Assembly (NCBI GenBank): GCA_944390405.1
Contig: CALXPS010000015.1
Location: forward strand, 1-34,277
Reading direction: 5' to 3'
Source of the DNA: an uncultured Clostridia bacterium
GTDB taxonomy: Bacteria; Bacillota; Clostridia; TANB77; CAG-508
DNA length: 34,277 nt
Shown here: positions 8,657 to 16,349 of the stretch, piece after piece
How positions within the stretch are numbered: the stretch's first letter is position 1
Layout: the number at the start of each line of letters is the position of its first letter
Program-made: the position numbers and the translations under genes
Notes under the pieces: model-generated
Told to the model about the DNA's origin: nothing
The model's database searches: none
What the model saw: the letters and a program-made list of their open reading frames with translations, nothing else

Positions 8657-8806
8657 GTGGATATTTTAGATTTATTAGTTCATTTATTTTTTGCATCTTT
8701 TATTATTAATTTATTTATAGTTTTTTATTCTATTTATTCATTTTTTGAAATGAATATTTGTCACGCGTTACAAGGTTCTAAATTAAAAATCAAAAAAATC
8801 TCTTAA
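8657..8806 (+). CDS. Small one-span membrane protein at head of secretion cassette
   Basis: This 49-residue frame is mostly one hydrophobic segment (LLVHLFFASFIINLFIVFY) with a basic C-terminus (KLKIKKIS). The start is uncertain: the GTG at 8657 is very close to the AAAGG element, and an ATT at 8663 is possible. The stop TAA overlaps the AAGGAGG ribosome site of the next gene. Conjugation modules often have such small membrane proteins before VirD4. I do not recognise the family. Confidence 0.5.
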   Translation: MDILDLLVHLFFASFIINLFIVFYSIYSFFEMNICHALQGSKLKIKKIS

Positions 8807-8816
8807 GGAGGCTATC

Positions 8817-10552
8817 TTGAAGTTCATATTTTGTTTATTACGATTAGTGTTTTGTCTATTACTTTCACTATTATTAGTTATTCCCATTTTTATATTATTT
8901 AACCCTATTCTTACTGCAACAAGTTTTGTTATTCCATATGCATTTTATCCTTTTGATATATGTGTAACAGCACCAATAGCTTGGAAATATATTAAGCTAG
9001 CATATTGTTTTTCTTGTTTGTATATATGTTTTATTATCTCTAATTCTGTTTTTAACAAGATTTTTAAGAAAAATTTAGTTTTAAACAAACCAAAATTTAA
9101 ACAGAAACCAACTACCTCTGGAATTTGTTTGTATTTAGGTAAAAATGATTTAGATGAGGCTGTATATCTTCCAGAGAAAAGTTTATTTCAAAATATTTTA
9201 GTTACTGGTACTATTGGTGCTGGTAAAACTAGTTCTTGTATGTACCCATTTGTAAAGCAATTAATTGGATATAAAGCAGAAAATAAAAATGAAAAATTAG
9301 GGATGTTAATATTAGATGTAAAAGGGAATTTTTATAAGCAAGTAAAAAAATATACCGAGCAATTTGGTAGAATAGATGATTTATATGTTATTGAACTTGG
9401 TGGGAAAGTCAAATATAATCCTTTAGACAAGCCTAATTTAAAACCTTCAGTTTTGGCAAATCGTTTGAAAACTATTTTGACCTTATTTTCTCCCAACAAT
9501 TCTGAATCATATTGGCTTGATAAAGCCGAAGAAGTCCTTACTGAATGTATTAAACTTTGTAGACTATATAATAATGGCTATGTAACTTTTACTGAAATTC
9601 ATAAATTAGTTAATTCTCCCAATTACTATAATGAAAAAGTAACAGTTCTTAGACAATTATTTAAGTCCCGGAAATCTTACTAAACTTCAAATATATGATC
9701 TTCATTCTGCACTTACTTTTTTCGAAAATGAGTATAAAACTTTAGATTCTCGTGTTCTTTCCATATTAAAATCTGAAATTACTAGAATGACAAATATTTT
9801 TATATCTGATTATGATGTTGCAAATACTTTTTGTGCTGAAAAGGATTGTAATAGTTTTACAGGTTTTAAAGAAGTAATAGAACAAGGTAAAATTGTAGTT
9901 TTAAATATGAATATAGCAATATTTAAAAATCTTTCTAAATTACTCGCAGCTTATTTAAAATTAGATTTTCAGTCTGAAGTTTTATCTCGGCCTTACAAGT
10001 GGTAGTATAAAACCAAGTGCATTTATATGTGATGAATTTCATGAATATGTTACATCAACAGATAGCGATTTTTTTGCACAGAGTAGAGAAGCTAAATGCA
10101 TAAATATTGTTGCAACTCAAAGTTATACTTCTCTTCTAAATAGTTTAAAAGACCAATATACAACAAAGGCCATTATACAGAATTTAATAAACAAGCTTTG
10201 GTTTAGGACAGATGATATTTTTACAATAGAAGATGCTCAAAAACAAATTGGTAAAGAAGATAAAACAAAAATATCTAAAAGTATTTCTGAGAATGCTCAG
10301 GAAACTAATTATAATTATATTACTAATTCGCTTTCTTCAAAAAATTCTAGTGTCTCAGAAAGCATTAGTACATATGTTAATTCAGATTTTGTTTATGATA
10401 CCAATTTCTTTACCCGAGAATTGGAAACGTTTTCTTGCCTTTCTTTCATTTCCGATGGTGACAAAATTTTACCTCCTCAGAAAATAAAAATGTCTCCTTA
10501 CTTTCTGGAGGAAAATATAAAAAAGAAAGGCAAAAATTATAAAATAATATAA
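8817..10552 (+). CDS. virD4: VirD4/TraG-type coupling ATPase, two CGG +1 frameshift sites
   Basis: This is the inner-membrane ATPase that brings substrates to a type IV secretion channel. Two N-terminal membrane segments (about residues 5-30 and 57-80) precede the Walker A motif in LVTGTIGAGKTSS (about 128-140). Walker B is FICDEFHEY, followed by AQSREAKCINIVATQSYTSL, the TraG-family 'QS.EA' motif. The zero frame stops soon after residue 284 (TCC CGG AAA). Skipping the C continues into KSGNLTKLQIYDLHSALTFF. A second identical lesion (TCT CGG CCT) needs SGLTSGSIKPSAF. With both corrected the protein has 577 residues and stops at 10552. Walker B and the QSREA motif lie after both sites, and no other break is seen. 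The start is TTG at 8817 behind AAGGAGG. Confidence 0.88.
9669..9671 (+). other. In-frame CGG at +1 frameshift site 1, virD4 (residue 285)
   Basis: The context is AAG TCC CGG AAA TCT. The restored reading is TCC (C) GGA AAT CTT ACT. The unshifted frame ends at TAA four codons later. Confidence 0.8.
9988..9990 (+). other. In-frame CGG at +1 frameshift site 2, virD4 (residue 391)
   Basis: The context is TTA TCT CGG CCT TAC. The restored reading is TCT (C) GGC CTT ACA AGT. The unshifted frame ends at TAG. Confidence 0.8.
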
Positions 10553-10573
10553 TTCTTAGAAAGGGATGATTTT

Positions 10574-10909
10574 TTGAAGAAAATTTATTATTCGATTTAT
10601 ATTTTAATTTTAGCTTTTGTTTTTTTGAATTGTTTTTGTAATTTTAGTTTTGGTGCATATCCAAAACTTGTAACAACAATAACAAATGCATTTGAAACTG
10701 TTGAAACATGGCTCTTAAGAATAGCAACTCCTGCAGCAGCAGTTGCTGTAGGTTCTGGCGTTTTTATGAAAAAATTTAGCTTTGGAGATGAAGAAAGAAT
10801 TAGAACTGGAAAAAGAATTATTCGAGGCAGTTTATTTTCTTATGGTTTTATTCTTTGTATAGATTTAATTTTATCTGCAATTCAACTACTCGTAAGTAAG
10901 AGCGAATAG
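10574..10909 (+). CDS. VirB2/TrbC-like pilin-type membrane protein
   Basis: This is a 111-residue protein with a signal-like N-terminus (MKKIYYSIYILILAFVFLNC) and likely cleavage near FSFGA. Then come an amphipathic stretch (TTITNAFETVETWLLRIATP), a hydrophobic AAAVAVGSGVFM segment, a basic loop (DEERIRTGKRIIRGS) and a last membrane span. Two spans joined by a basic loop and this position right after VirD4 match the VirB2-like subunit of Gram-positive conjugation modules (Maff-2/TrbC type). Start TTG at 10574, with AAAGGG upstream. I infer a role as structural subunit of the channel or pilus. Confidence 0.7.
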   Translation: MKKIYYSIYILILAFVFLNCFCNFSFGAYPKLVTTITNAFETVETWLLRIATPAAAVAVGSGVFMKKFSFGDEERIRTGKRIIRGSLFSYGFILCIDLILSAIQLLVSKSE

Positions 10910-10920
10910 AGGTGATTTAA

Positions 10921-11805
10921 ATTAATGAAGTAAGTATTACTAATCTTCTAGTATATGCTATTAACAATATGTTATCTAATTTATTATCTTCTATAAATGA
11001 TAATGTTTACGAATTTTTAGATAAATTAGTTTTTGTGAATGCTGATATTACTAAAAGTCTATCTGCAATTATTGGTGGAAATGCTCATTCTGGTATTACT
11101 TTAATCTGCAATTCACTTATCTACGGCTTTCTTCTTTATTATGGTATTTCTTATCTTATTTCACATCTTACTTTTTCTCAAATCGAAAGCCCTCTCCAAT
11201 TTATTTTTAAGTTACTGCTCTGTGCCATTGCATTAAATGCTAGTGAATTTTTATGTTCGCAACTGATTTCTATGTTTTCACATATTTCTAATATGACATG
11301 TGAACTTGGGAACTACATGTTTGGTTTTGATGTTTCTTTTTCTGGTTTAATTCAGGATATTATACCAAAGGAATATTTTTTATCTAATTCTTTTAGCTTG
11401 TTTAGTTTTGATGGAATTATCAATACTTCTATTTCCTTTGGTTTTTTAAGTCTTTCTATCTCTTATGTTATACGTTATATAATATTAAAAGTTCTAGTTA
11501 TAATTGCTCCTTTTGCTATACTCTCTTTGGCCAGTAGCAAAAGCAGTTGGTTCTTTAAATCATGGTTTAAGAGCTTTATTGCTTTACTATTTTTACAAAT
11601 CTTTGTTGCTATTATTTTACTTGTTTGTTTTATAATTGATGACAGAGATAGATTTTTACCTGCACAAATAATGTATATTGGTATGATTTATTCTTTATTT
11701 AAAGCGAATTCATTTGTTAGAGAATTTATTGGTGGATTCTCAACTGACGCAAATTTTAGTTTTTCTAATATTTCTTCTATTTTTAAAGGAGGGAATTCAA
11801 AATGA
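10921..11805 (+). CDS. VirB6-like polytopic membrane protein
   Basis: It has about six hydrophobic spans (for example SLIYGFLLYYGISYLI, FIFKLLLCAIALNASEFLC, ILKVLVIIAPFAILSLAS, ALLFLQIFVAIILLVCF). The conserved VirB6/TrbL region is the AP.A.L...S....WF..W...F sequence, here IAPFAILSLASSKSSWFFKS. It would form part of the inner-membrane translocation channel. An ATG lies at 10969, but GAGGTG at about 10909-10914 and the in-frame ATT at 10921 suggest a non-AUG start that adds NEVSITNLLVYAINN, a sensible family-like beginning. The stop overlaps the next start in AAAATGA. Confidence 0.72.
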   Translation: MNEVSITNLLVYAINNMLSNLLSSINDNVYEFLDKLVFVNADITKSLSAIIGGNAHSGITLICNSLIYGFLLYYGISYLISHLTFSQIESPLQFIFKLLLCAIALNASEFLCSQLISMFSHISNMTCELGNYMFGFDVSFSGLIQDIIPKEYFLSNSFSLFSFDGIINTSISFGFLSLSISYVIRYIILKVLVIIAPFAILSLASSKSSWFFKSWFKSFIALLFLQIFVAIILLVCFIIDDRDRFLPAQIMYIGMIYSLFKANSFVREFIGGFSTDANFSFSNISSIFKGGNSK

Positions 11806-12086
11806 AATTTATAATTCCACAAAATTATGTTTTTAAAAATAAGCTCTTGGGATTTATGGATTATTCTACTGCTATATTCAATATAATTTGGGCAGTAATT
11901 GTTTTTATATTAATAAACATATTTCCATTTTCTTTAAACTTTAAAATTGGTTCATTCATAATTTTATATTTCCCCTTGCTACTTTTTAGTTTCTTTGGGT
12001 TTAATAATGAAAATATTCTTTATGTTTTTTCTTATGTTTTTAAATTTATTAAAAATAGTAATGTTTATTTTTATGGTAAGGATTGA
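11802..12086 (+). CDS. PrgI-family (VirB3-like) type IV secretion protein
   Basis: This 94-residue protein begins KFIIPQNYVFKNKLLGFMDY, the typical PrgI start ('IP.d...k.k.......rq'), and has two membrane spans. In Gram-positive conjugation modules PrgI lies directly before the VirB4 ATPase gene. Here the next gene is the unrelated tagO, so the module is cut off. Its start overlaps the end of the VirB6-like gene by four bases. Its stop codon lies inside the -35 box of the tagO promoter. Confidence 0.75.
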   Translation: MKFIIPQNYVFKNKLLGFMDYSTAIFNIIWAVIVFILINIFPFSLNFKIGSFIILYFPLLLFSFFGFNNENILYVFSYVFKFIKNSNVYFYGKD

Positions 12087-12111
12087 CAAACTAGCTTTTT
12101 AAATATACAAT
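12083..12111 (+). promoter_or_regulatory. tagO: tagO promoter
   Basis: TTGACA (12083-12088), a 17-base spacer and TACAAT (12106-12111). The -35 box overlaps the stop of the PrgI gene, which suggests the secretion cassette ends exactly at the host gene's promoter. Confidence 0.75.
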
Positions 12112-12147
12112 TATATTAATGTTTATATATTAAAAAGGAGTATTCAT

Positions 12148-13245
12148 ATGTGGGGAGATATCGCAGTTGCTTTTCTTCTAGCTTTTATTACAGCTTATGT
12201 TATTACACCTTATACTATAAGATTTGCAAGAAAAGTTGGAGCACTTGACATTCCAAAAGAATCTAGAAAAATTCATAAAAAACCAATGCCTAGGCTTGGT
12301 GGATTAGCAGTAATTGCTGGTTTTGCAGTTTCAGTTATTTACTTGCTAATTGTAATGACTATTGAAGGAACTTTTGATTTATTTGGACAAGATCAATATT
12401 ATATTAAGTTGGCTGGATTATTTATTGGTATGATAATTCTTGGTATATTCTGTTTTGTTGATGATTTGAAAAACATTAATCCTTTTATTAAGTTAATAGG
12501 TCAAATTTTGGCAGCCATTGTTGTAACTCTATCCGGCATTCAAATTACTAGAGTTTCTATACCTTTTTTCGATACAATATTTCCTGAACAAATTGTATCA
12601 ATAATAATTACTGTAATTTGGATTGTTGGTATAACTAATGCAATTAACTTAATTGATGGATTAGACGGCTTATCAAGTGGTGTATCATTAATTTCTTGTA
12701 TATCATTATTAATAATATTTGCTTTAAATGGTTCTCCTCTTATTTCAATTTTATTAGTTACTGCTCTTGCAGGAGCAATTTTAGGATTTTTACCATATAA
12801 TTTCAATCCTGCTAGAACATTTTTAGGAGATACAGGTTCAAACTTTTTAGGTTATACTTTATCTATAATTTCTATTTTAGGTATGGCTAAAACATATACA
12901 GCTATTGTTATTATTGCTCCTTTAATTGTTTTTGCTATTCCTCTTTTAGATACAACTCTTGCTATTATTAGAAGAATTATAAAAACCAAATCTTTAAAGG
13001 GAGTTTTTAAAGCGGATAAAGAACATTTACATCATAAAATAATGAAACGTGGATATTCACAAAAACAAGCTGTATTAATCTTATACGGACTTAGTGCTAC
13101 TTTTGGTATGTTTGCTATTATTTTGTTAGATAGTGGACTTTGGAAAGCTCTTTCTTTTGCACTTATGGTTATTGCAATTGTAGCAATTGGTTATAAAGAT
13201 ATATTACGAATAGGAGACAAAGATGAAGAAACTAAACTTAAATAG
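12148..13245 (+). CDS. tagO: Undecaprenyl-phosphate GlcNAc-1-phosphate transferase (TagO/WecA family)
   Basis: It transfers GlcNAc-1-phosphate (or a close relative) from UDP-sugar to undecaprenyl phosphate, the first step of teichoic-acid and related polymer synthesis, at the inner membrane face. The MraY-superfamily motifs are all present: KPMPRLGG, the aspartates of FVDDLKNINP, NAINLIDGLDGLSSG, the FNPARTFLGDTGSNFLGY segment, and the HLHHK histidine motif near the end. It has 365 residues with about ten membrane spans, the normal length. AAAAGGAG stands eight bases before the ATG. The 3' end overlaps the next gene by 23 bases, so the two are co-transcribed. Confidence 0.92.
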   Translation: MWGDIAVAFLLAFITAYVITPYTIRFARKVGALDIPKESRKIHKKPMPRLGGLAVIAGFAVSVIYLLIVMTIEGTFDLFGQDQYYIKLAGLFIGMIILGIFCFVDDLKNINPFIKLIGQILAAIVVTLSGIQITRVSIPFFDTIFPEQIVSIIITVIWIVGITNAINLIDGLDGLSSGVSLISCISLLIIFALNGSPLISILLVTALAGAILGFLPYNFNPARTFLGDTGSNFLGYTLSIISILGMAKTYTAIVIIAPLIVFAIPLLDTTLAIIRRIIKTKSLKGVFKADKEHLHHKIMKRGYSQKQAVLILYGLSATFGMFAIILLDSGLWKALSFALMVIAIVAIGYKDILRIGDKDEETKLK

Positions 13246-14759
13246 TTTAATGCATAAAATTTTAATTGTATTTTTAATTATTCAACCAATATTTGATATT
13301 AAATTTTTTTATAACTCTATATCAACTTTGATTAGAGTTATAGTAATATTTACATTGTTTTTTTATTACTTTTTTACGAGTAAAAATAAACATAAATTTT
13401 GGATATTAATTTATCCAGCTTTACTCGGTATTTATTTTATTTTTCATCATATAAACGCACTTAACTTTTATTCTTTAGTACCAGGTAATTTTGATTATTC
13501 TATAATAGAAGAAGCTTTATATTTTATAAAGATGTTATCTCCATTTATGTTGATTTATTGTATTTATAAAGCCTCTCTTACAAAAGATACTATTATTAGT
13601 ATAATGAAATACTTAGTTTTAATAATAAGTTTAATAATTATTATAAGTAATTTATTTGTTTTTTCATATGGAAGTTATAGTGATGCCATAATAAAAGCCA
13701 ATTTTTTAGAATGGTTTAATCCTAACTCTGATTATTCTTACAGAGATTTAGCTTCAAAGGGTCTTTTTGAATTTGGAAATCAAATTGCTGCTATATTAAT
13801 TATGTTTTTACCTTTTATGATTTATTCGGCTTTAGATAAATCTAAGTTTATGAACTGGTTAATCGTAGTTTTAAATGCTTTTTCTCTATTTTTGCTATGT
13901 ACAAGAGTTTCTGTGTTAGGTGTATTTATTGTTTTTGCTTATACAATATTTACTTGTTGTTTTATAAATTTCATAAGGAAACAGCATTTTGGCTTTAAGC
14001 AATATATTCCTATTATAGTTATATTATTAGTATATGGTTTGCTATTGCCAATTAACCCAATGTTCAATAGATTAGCTAGGCGCCAAACTATTATAGAGAA
14101 TTTTAATACAGAACATGAGGAGATAAATAGTACAACTGATAATACTATTTCAGATGGTAATATGGTAAGTGATACAGTTTCAGATATTAAACTTACTGCT
14201 TCAAATAACAATATACAAAATGAAAAGACTATAACAGACACGTCCCACTATATGATTCAATATATAGAGGATAATTATGAAGATAAACGATTGCATAAAC
14301 AATTCTTATTTGAAAATTATCCATATAAGTATGACCCTGAATTCTGGTATGATTTTTTACAAAAAGATATTTCATTAACTACAGATTCTAGATATATTGA
14401 GCTTTCTATGGTTAAACGAGTAGTTGAAATAAATAACAACCCTCTTGATAAATGGTTGGGGATTACTAATACTAGATTGCAAAATATTTTTAATATAGAG
14501 CAAGACTTTGTTGTTCAGTATTATGCTCTTCGGCATTATTGGTGTTTTTCTAGTTTTTGCACCATACTTTGTGATTTTATTAGTTTTTGCATATAAAACC
14601 ATTCGTGCAAAATTAAAAAATCTAACTGTTGTGCAATTACTAGCTGGCATTACAATTGTATTTTTATTCGGAATTTCTTATATGACAGGTAATTTACTAA
14701 ATTCTTTGAGTTTTACTATTTATTTTACACTATGTTTTGCATTGTTGAGAAATAATTAA
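13223..14759 (+). CDS. O-antigen polymerase/ligase-type membrane protein, one CGG +1 site
   Basis: This is a 511-residue polytopic membrane protein. About nine N-terminal spans (with QPIFDIKFFYN near the start and TRVSVLGVFIVFAY in the middle) are followed by a long polar loop (about 295-420), rich in Asn/Thr/Asp, and further spans. That layout fits the O-antigen ligase/Wzy superfamily, which polymerises or attaches surface glycans from lipid carriers; the exact reaction cannot be told. The zero frame loses homology at GCT CTT CGG CAT (codon 437) and stops at 14596. Skipping the C gives ALGIIGVFLVFAPYF and two more spans, ending at 14759. AGGAGA precedes the ATG, inside the tagO 3' end. Confidence 0.78.
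14531..14533 (+). other. In-frame CGG at +1 frameshift site, polymerase/ligase gene (residue 437)
   Basis: The context is GCT CTT CGG CAT TAT. The restored reading is CTT (C) GGC ATT ATT GGT and continues as a membrane span. Confidence 0.78.
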
Positions 14760-14768
14760 AATTTAATT

Positions 14769-14803
14769 ATAGGACGAGCAATGCTCGCCCCTACAATTTT
14801 TTT
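14769..14803 (+). terminator. Terminator built on a REP-like palindrome
   Basis: The stem aggacgagc/gctcgcccct (loop aat) lies ten bases after the stop of the polymerase/ligase gene and is followed by a T-rich run. It is related to the palindrome at 5603-5629. Confidence 0.7.
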
Positions 14804-14847
14804 CTTTCTTTGTAATGTAAATTTGAATTAAATAATATGTTTTATGG

Positions 14848-14984
14848 TTACCATTCACTCTACTACTTTGTAGCCAAAAGCAGGAATTATATGTTCTTTT
14901 CGAAAGAAAATAATCAAACAGATTGAGAAAAAACATATAATTCCTGCTTTTGGCGGATTATATGTCTTTAAGTCTGAATGGTAA
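14848..14984 (+). mobile_element. MITE-like palindromic element, copy B (shortened)
   Basis: It is bounded by ttaccattca and tgaatggtaa, a perfect 10-base terminal inverted repeat. It matches copy A closely but lacks about 45 bases in the loop (cctgctgctcaactcgtgac and following). It lies between the convergent polymerase/ligase and GtrA genes. No clear target duplication is seen. Confidence 0.8.
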
Positions 14985-15001
14985 TAAATAATAATGTTTT
15001 A

Positions 15002-15439
15002 TTATTCTTTTTTAAATACAAACAATTTACTAATAATATAATTTCCTATTATGATTAACACCTGTGATACTATTTTAATTATTGTATCACTAAATTTTAA
15101 TACTGTTACTCCCAACCACATAACCAACATATCAAGAAATAGCGTTATTAATCTTGAACCTGAAAACTTTATACCTTCTTTTATCAGATTTTTTTCCTTA
15201 CTTTCAAATACATATTTTCTATTTGTAATATATGCAAATAACACTGCAAATATCCATGATATAATGTTTGCAATCTGTAATTCTACTGGGTTTTCTGGAT
15301 TCAAAAATGTAAATACACATATATAATATGTTGCTAAGCTAACTACTGTAGTTAATACTCCAAATATTAAATAATTTATTATTTCTTTATATTTTTTATA
15401 TAATTCAATCATTTCTTTCCTTTTCTCCATTATAATCAT
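15002..15439 (-). CDS. GtrA-family membrane protein
   Basis: This is a 145-residue protein with four membrane spans (NYLIFGVLTTVVSLATYYIC, IISWIFAVLFAYI, a third near LFLDMLVMWLGV, and VLIIIGNYIISKLFVF). Family markers are FGVLTT, the TNRKYVF loop and the NYIISKLFVF ending. GtrA proteins are thought to help flip undecaprenyl-phosphate-linked sugars made by a partner GT2 enzyme, so that a polymer can be decorated outside. The partner is the overlapping upstream gene. The start is ATG 15439 or 15430. Last gene of its operon. Confidence 0.88.
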   Translation of the reverse strand: MIIMEKRKEMIELYKKYKEIINYLIFGVLTTVVSLATYYICVFTFLNPENPVELQIANIISWIFAVLFAYITNRKYVFESKEKNLIKEGIKFSGSRLITLFLDMLVMWLGVTVLKFSDTIIKIVSQVLIIIGNYIISKLFVFKKE

Positions 15440-16349
15440 CTACAAAATATAGTGGTCTATTTTTTGTTTCATTAAATATTCTTCCTAGGTATTCTCCTAT
15501 AATTCCTATTAATAAAATGATTGTACCAAAGAAGAATAAGCATATTAATATAATTGCTTGGAATGCTTGCATTGGAACATCCTGTACAATACATTTTATG
15601 ATTACATATATAAAATAAATAAATAATGTTAAAAATGTTGGTATACTTAAATATGTTGATATTCTAAGTGGTGATGTTGTAAATGATGTAATACCATCTA
15701 TTGCTAAATCTACTAATTTTTTATAGTTCCATTTTGTTGTTCCTGCTACTCTTGGGTCTCTATCAAATAGTACTTCTTTTTTATTGTATCCTATCCAGCT
15801 GAACATGCTTTTTGAACATCTTTGTGATTCTCTCATTTTTCTTAAGGCATTTACACATCTAATATCTAGCAATCTAAAATCTCCAGTATCTTTTTGTATT
15901 TCAACTCTAGTAAGACTCTGTAAGATTTTATAATACATTTTTGATGTAAATTTCTTTATAAAAGTTTCTCCTTTTCTACTTCTCCTTTTTGCATACACAT
16001 CATCATAACCTTGTTCCCAATATTTTATTAACTCTGGTATTAATTCTGGAGGATCTTGCAAATCCGCATCTATAAAAACCACTGCATCTCCTTTTGCATA
16101 ATCCATTCCAGCCATCATTGCTGTTTCTTTTCCGAAATTTCTTGAGAAATTAACATATGATACTCTGTTATCTTTTTCTCTTAGTTCTTTTAAAATTTCT
16201 TTTGTTTTGTCTTTGCTACCATCATTAATAAATAGCATTTCAAATTCATAATTTGTAATTTCATTTAATACTTTTGAAAGCCTGTCATACAATTTTTCTA
16301 ATGTTTCTTCTTCATTATATGCCGGTATTATTATAGTTATCTTCTTCAT
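15405..16349 (-). CDS. GT2 undecaprenyl-phosphate sugar transferase (GtrB/DPM1-like)
   Basis: This 314-residue enzyme makes polyprenyl-phosphate sugars. The GT-A part has IIIPAYNEEETL, FINDGSKDKT, and DADLQDPPELIPEL with the metal-binding DxD; then comes the GtrB/ArnC-typical FSWIGYNKKEVLFDRDPRVAGTTKWNYKKL. Two C-terminal membrane spans (FLTLFIYFIYVIIK and AIILICLFFFGTIILLIGIIGEYLGRIF) anchor it in the membrane. AGGAGGAG stands before the ATG, inside the coding end of the sulfatase gene; it overlaps GtrA downstream. The pair probably adds a side-chain sugar to the exported polymer. Confidence 0.9.
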   Translation of the reverse strand: MKKITIIIPAYNEEETLEKLYDRLSKVLNEITNYEFEMLFINDGSKDKTKEILKELREKDNRVSYVNFSRNFGKETAMMAGMDYAKGDAVVFIDADLQDPPELIPELIKYWEQGYDDVYAKRRSRKGETFIKKFTSKMYYKILQSLTRVEIQKDTGDFRLLDIRCVNALRKMRESQRCSKSMFSWIGYNKKEVLFDRDPRVAGTTKWNYKKLVDLAIDGITSFTTSPLRISTYLSIPTFLTLFIYFIYVIIKCIVQDVPMQAFQAIILICLFFFGTIILLIGIIGEYLGRIFNETKNRPLYFVDDYNGEKERND

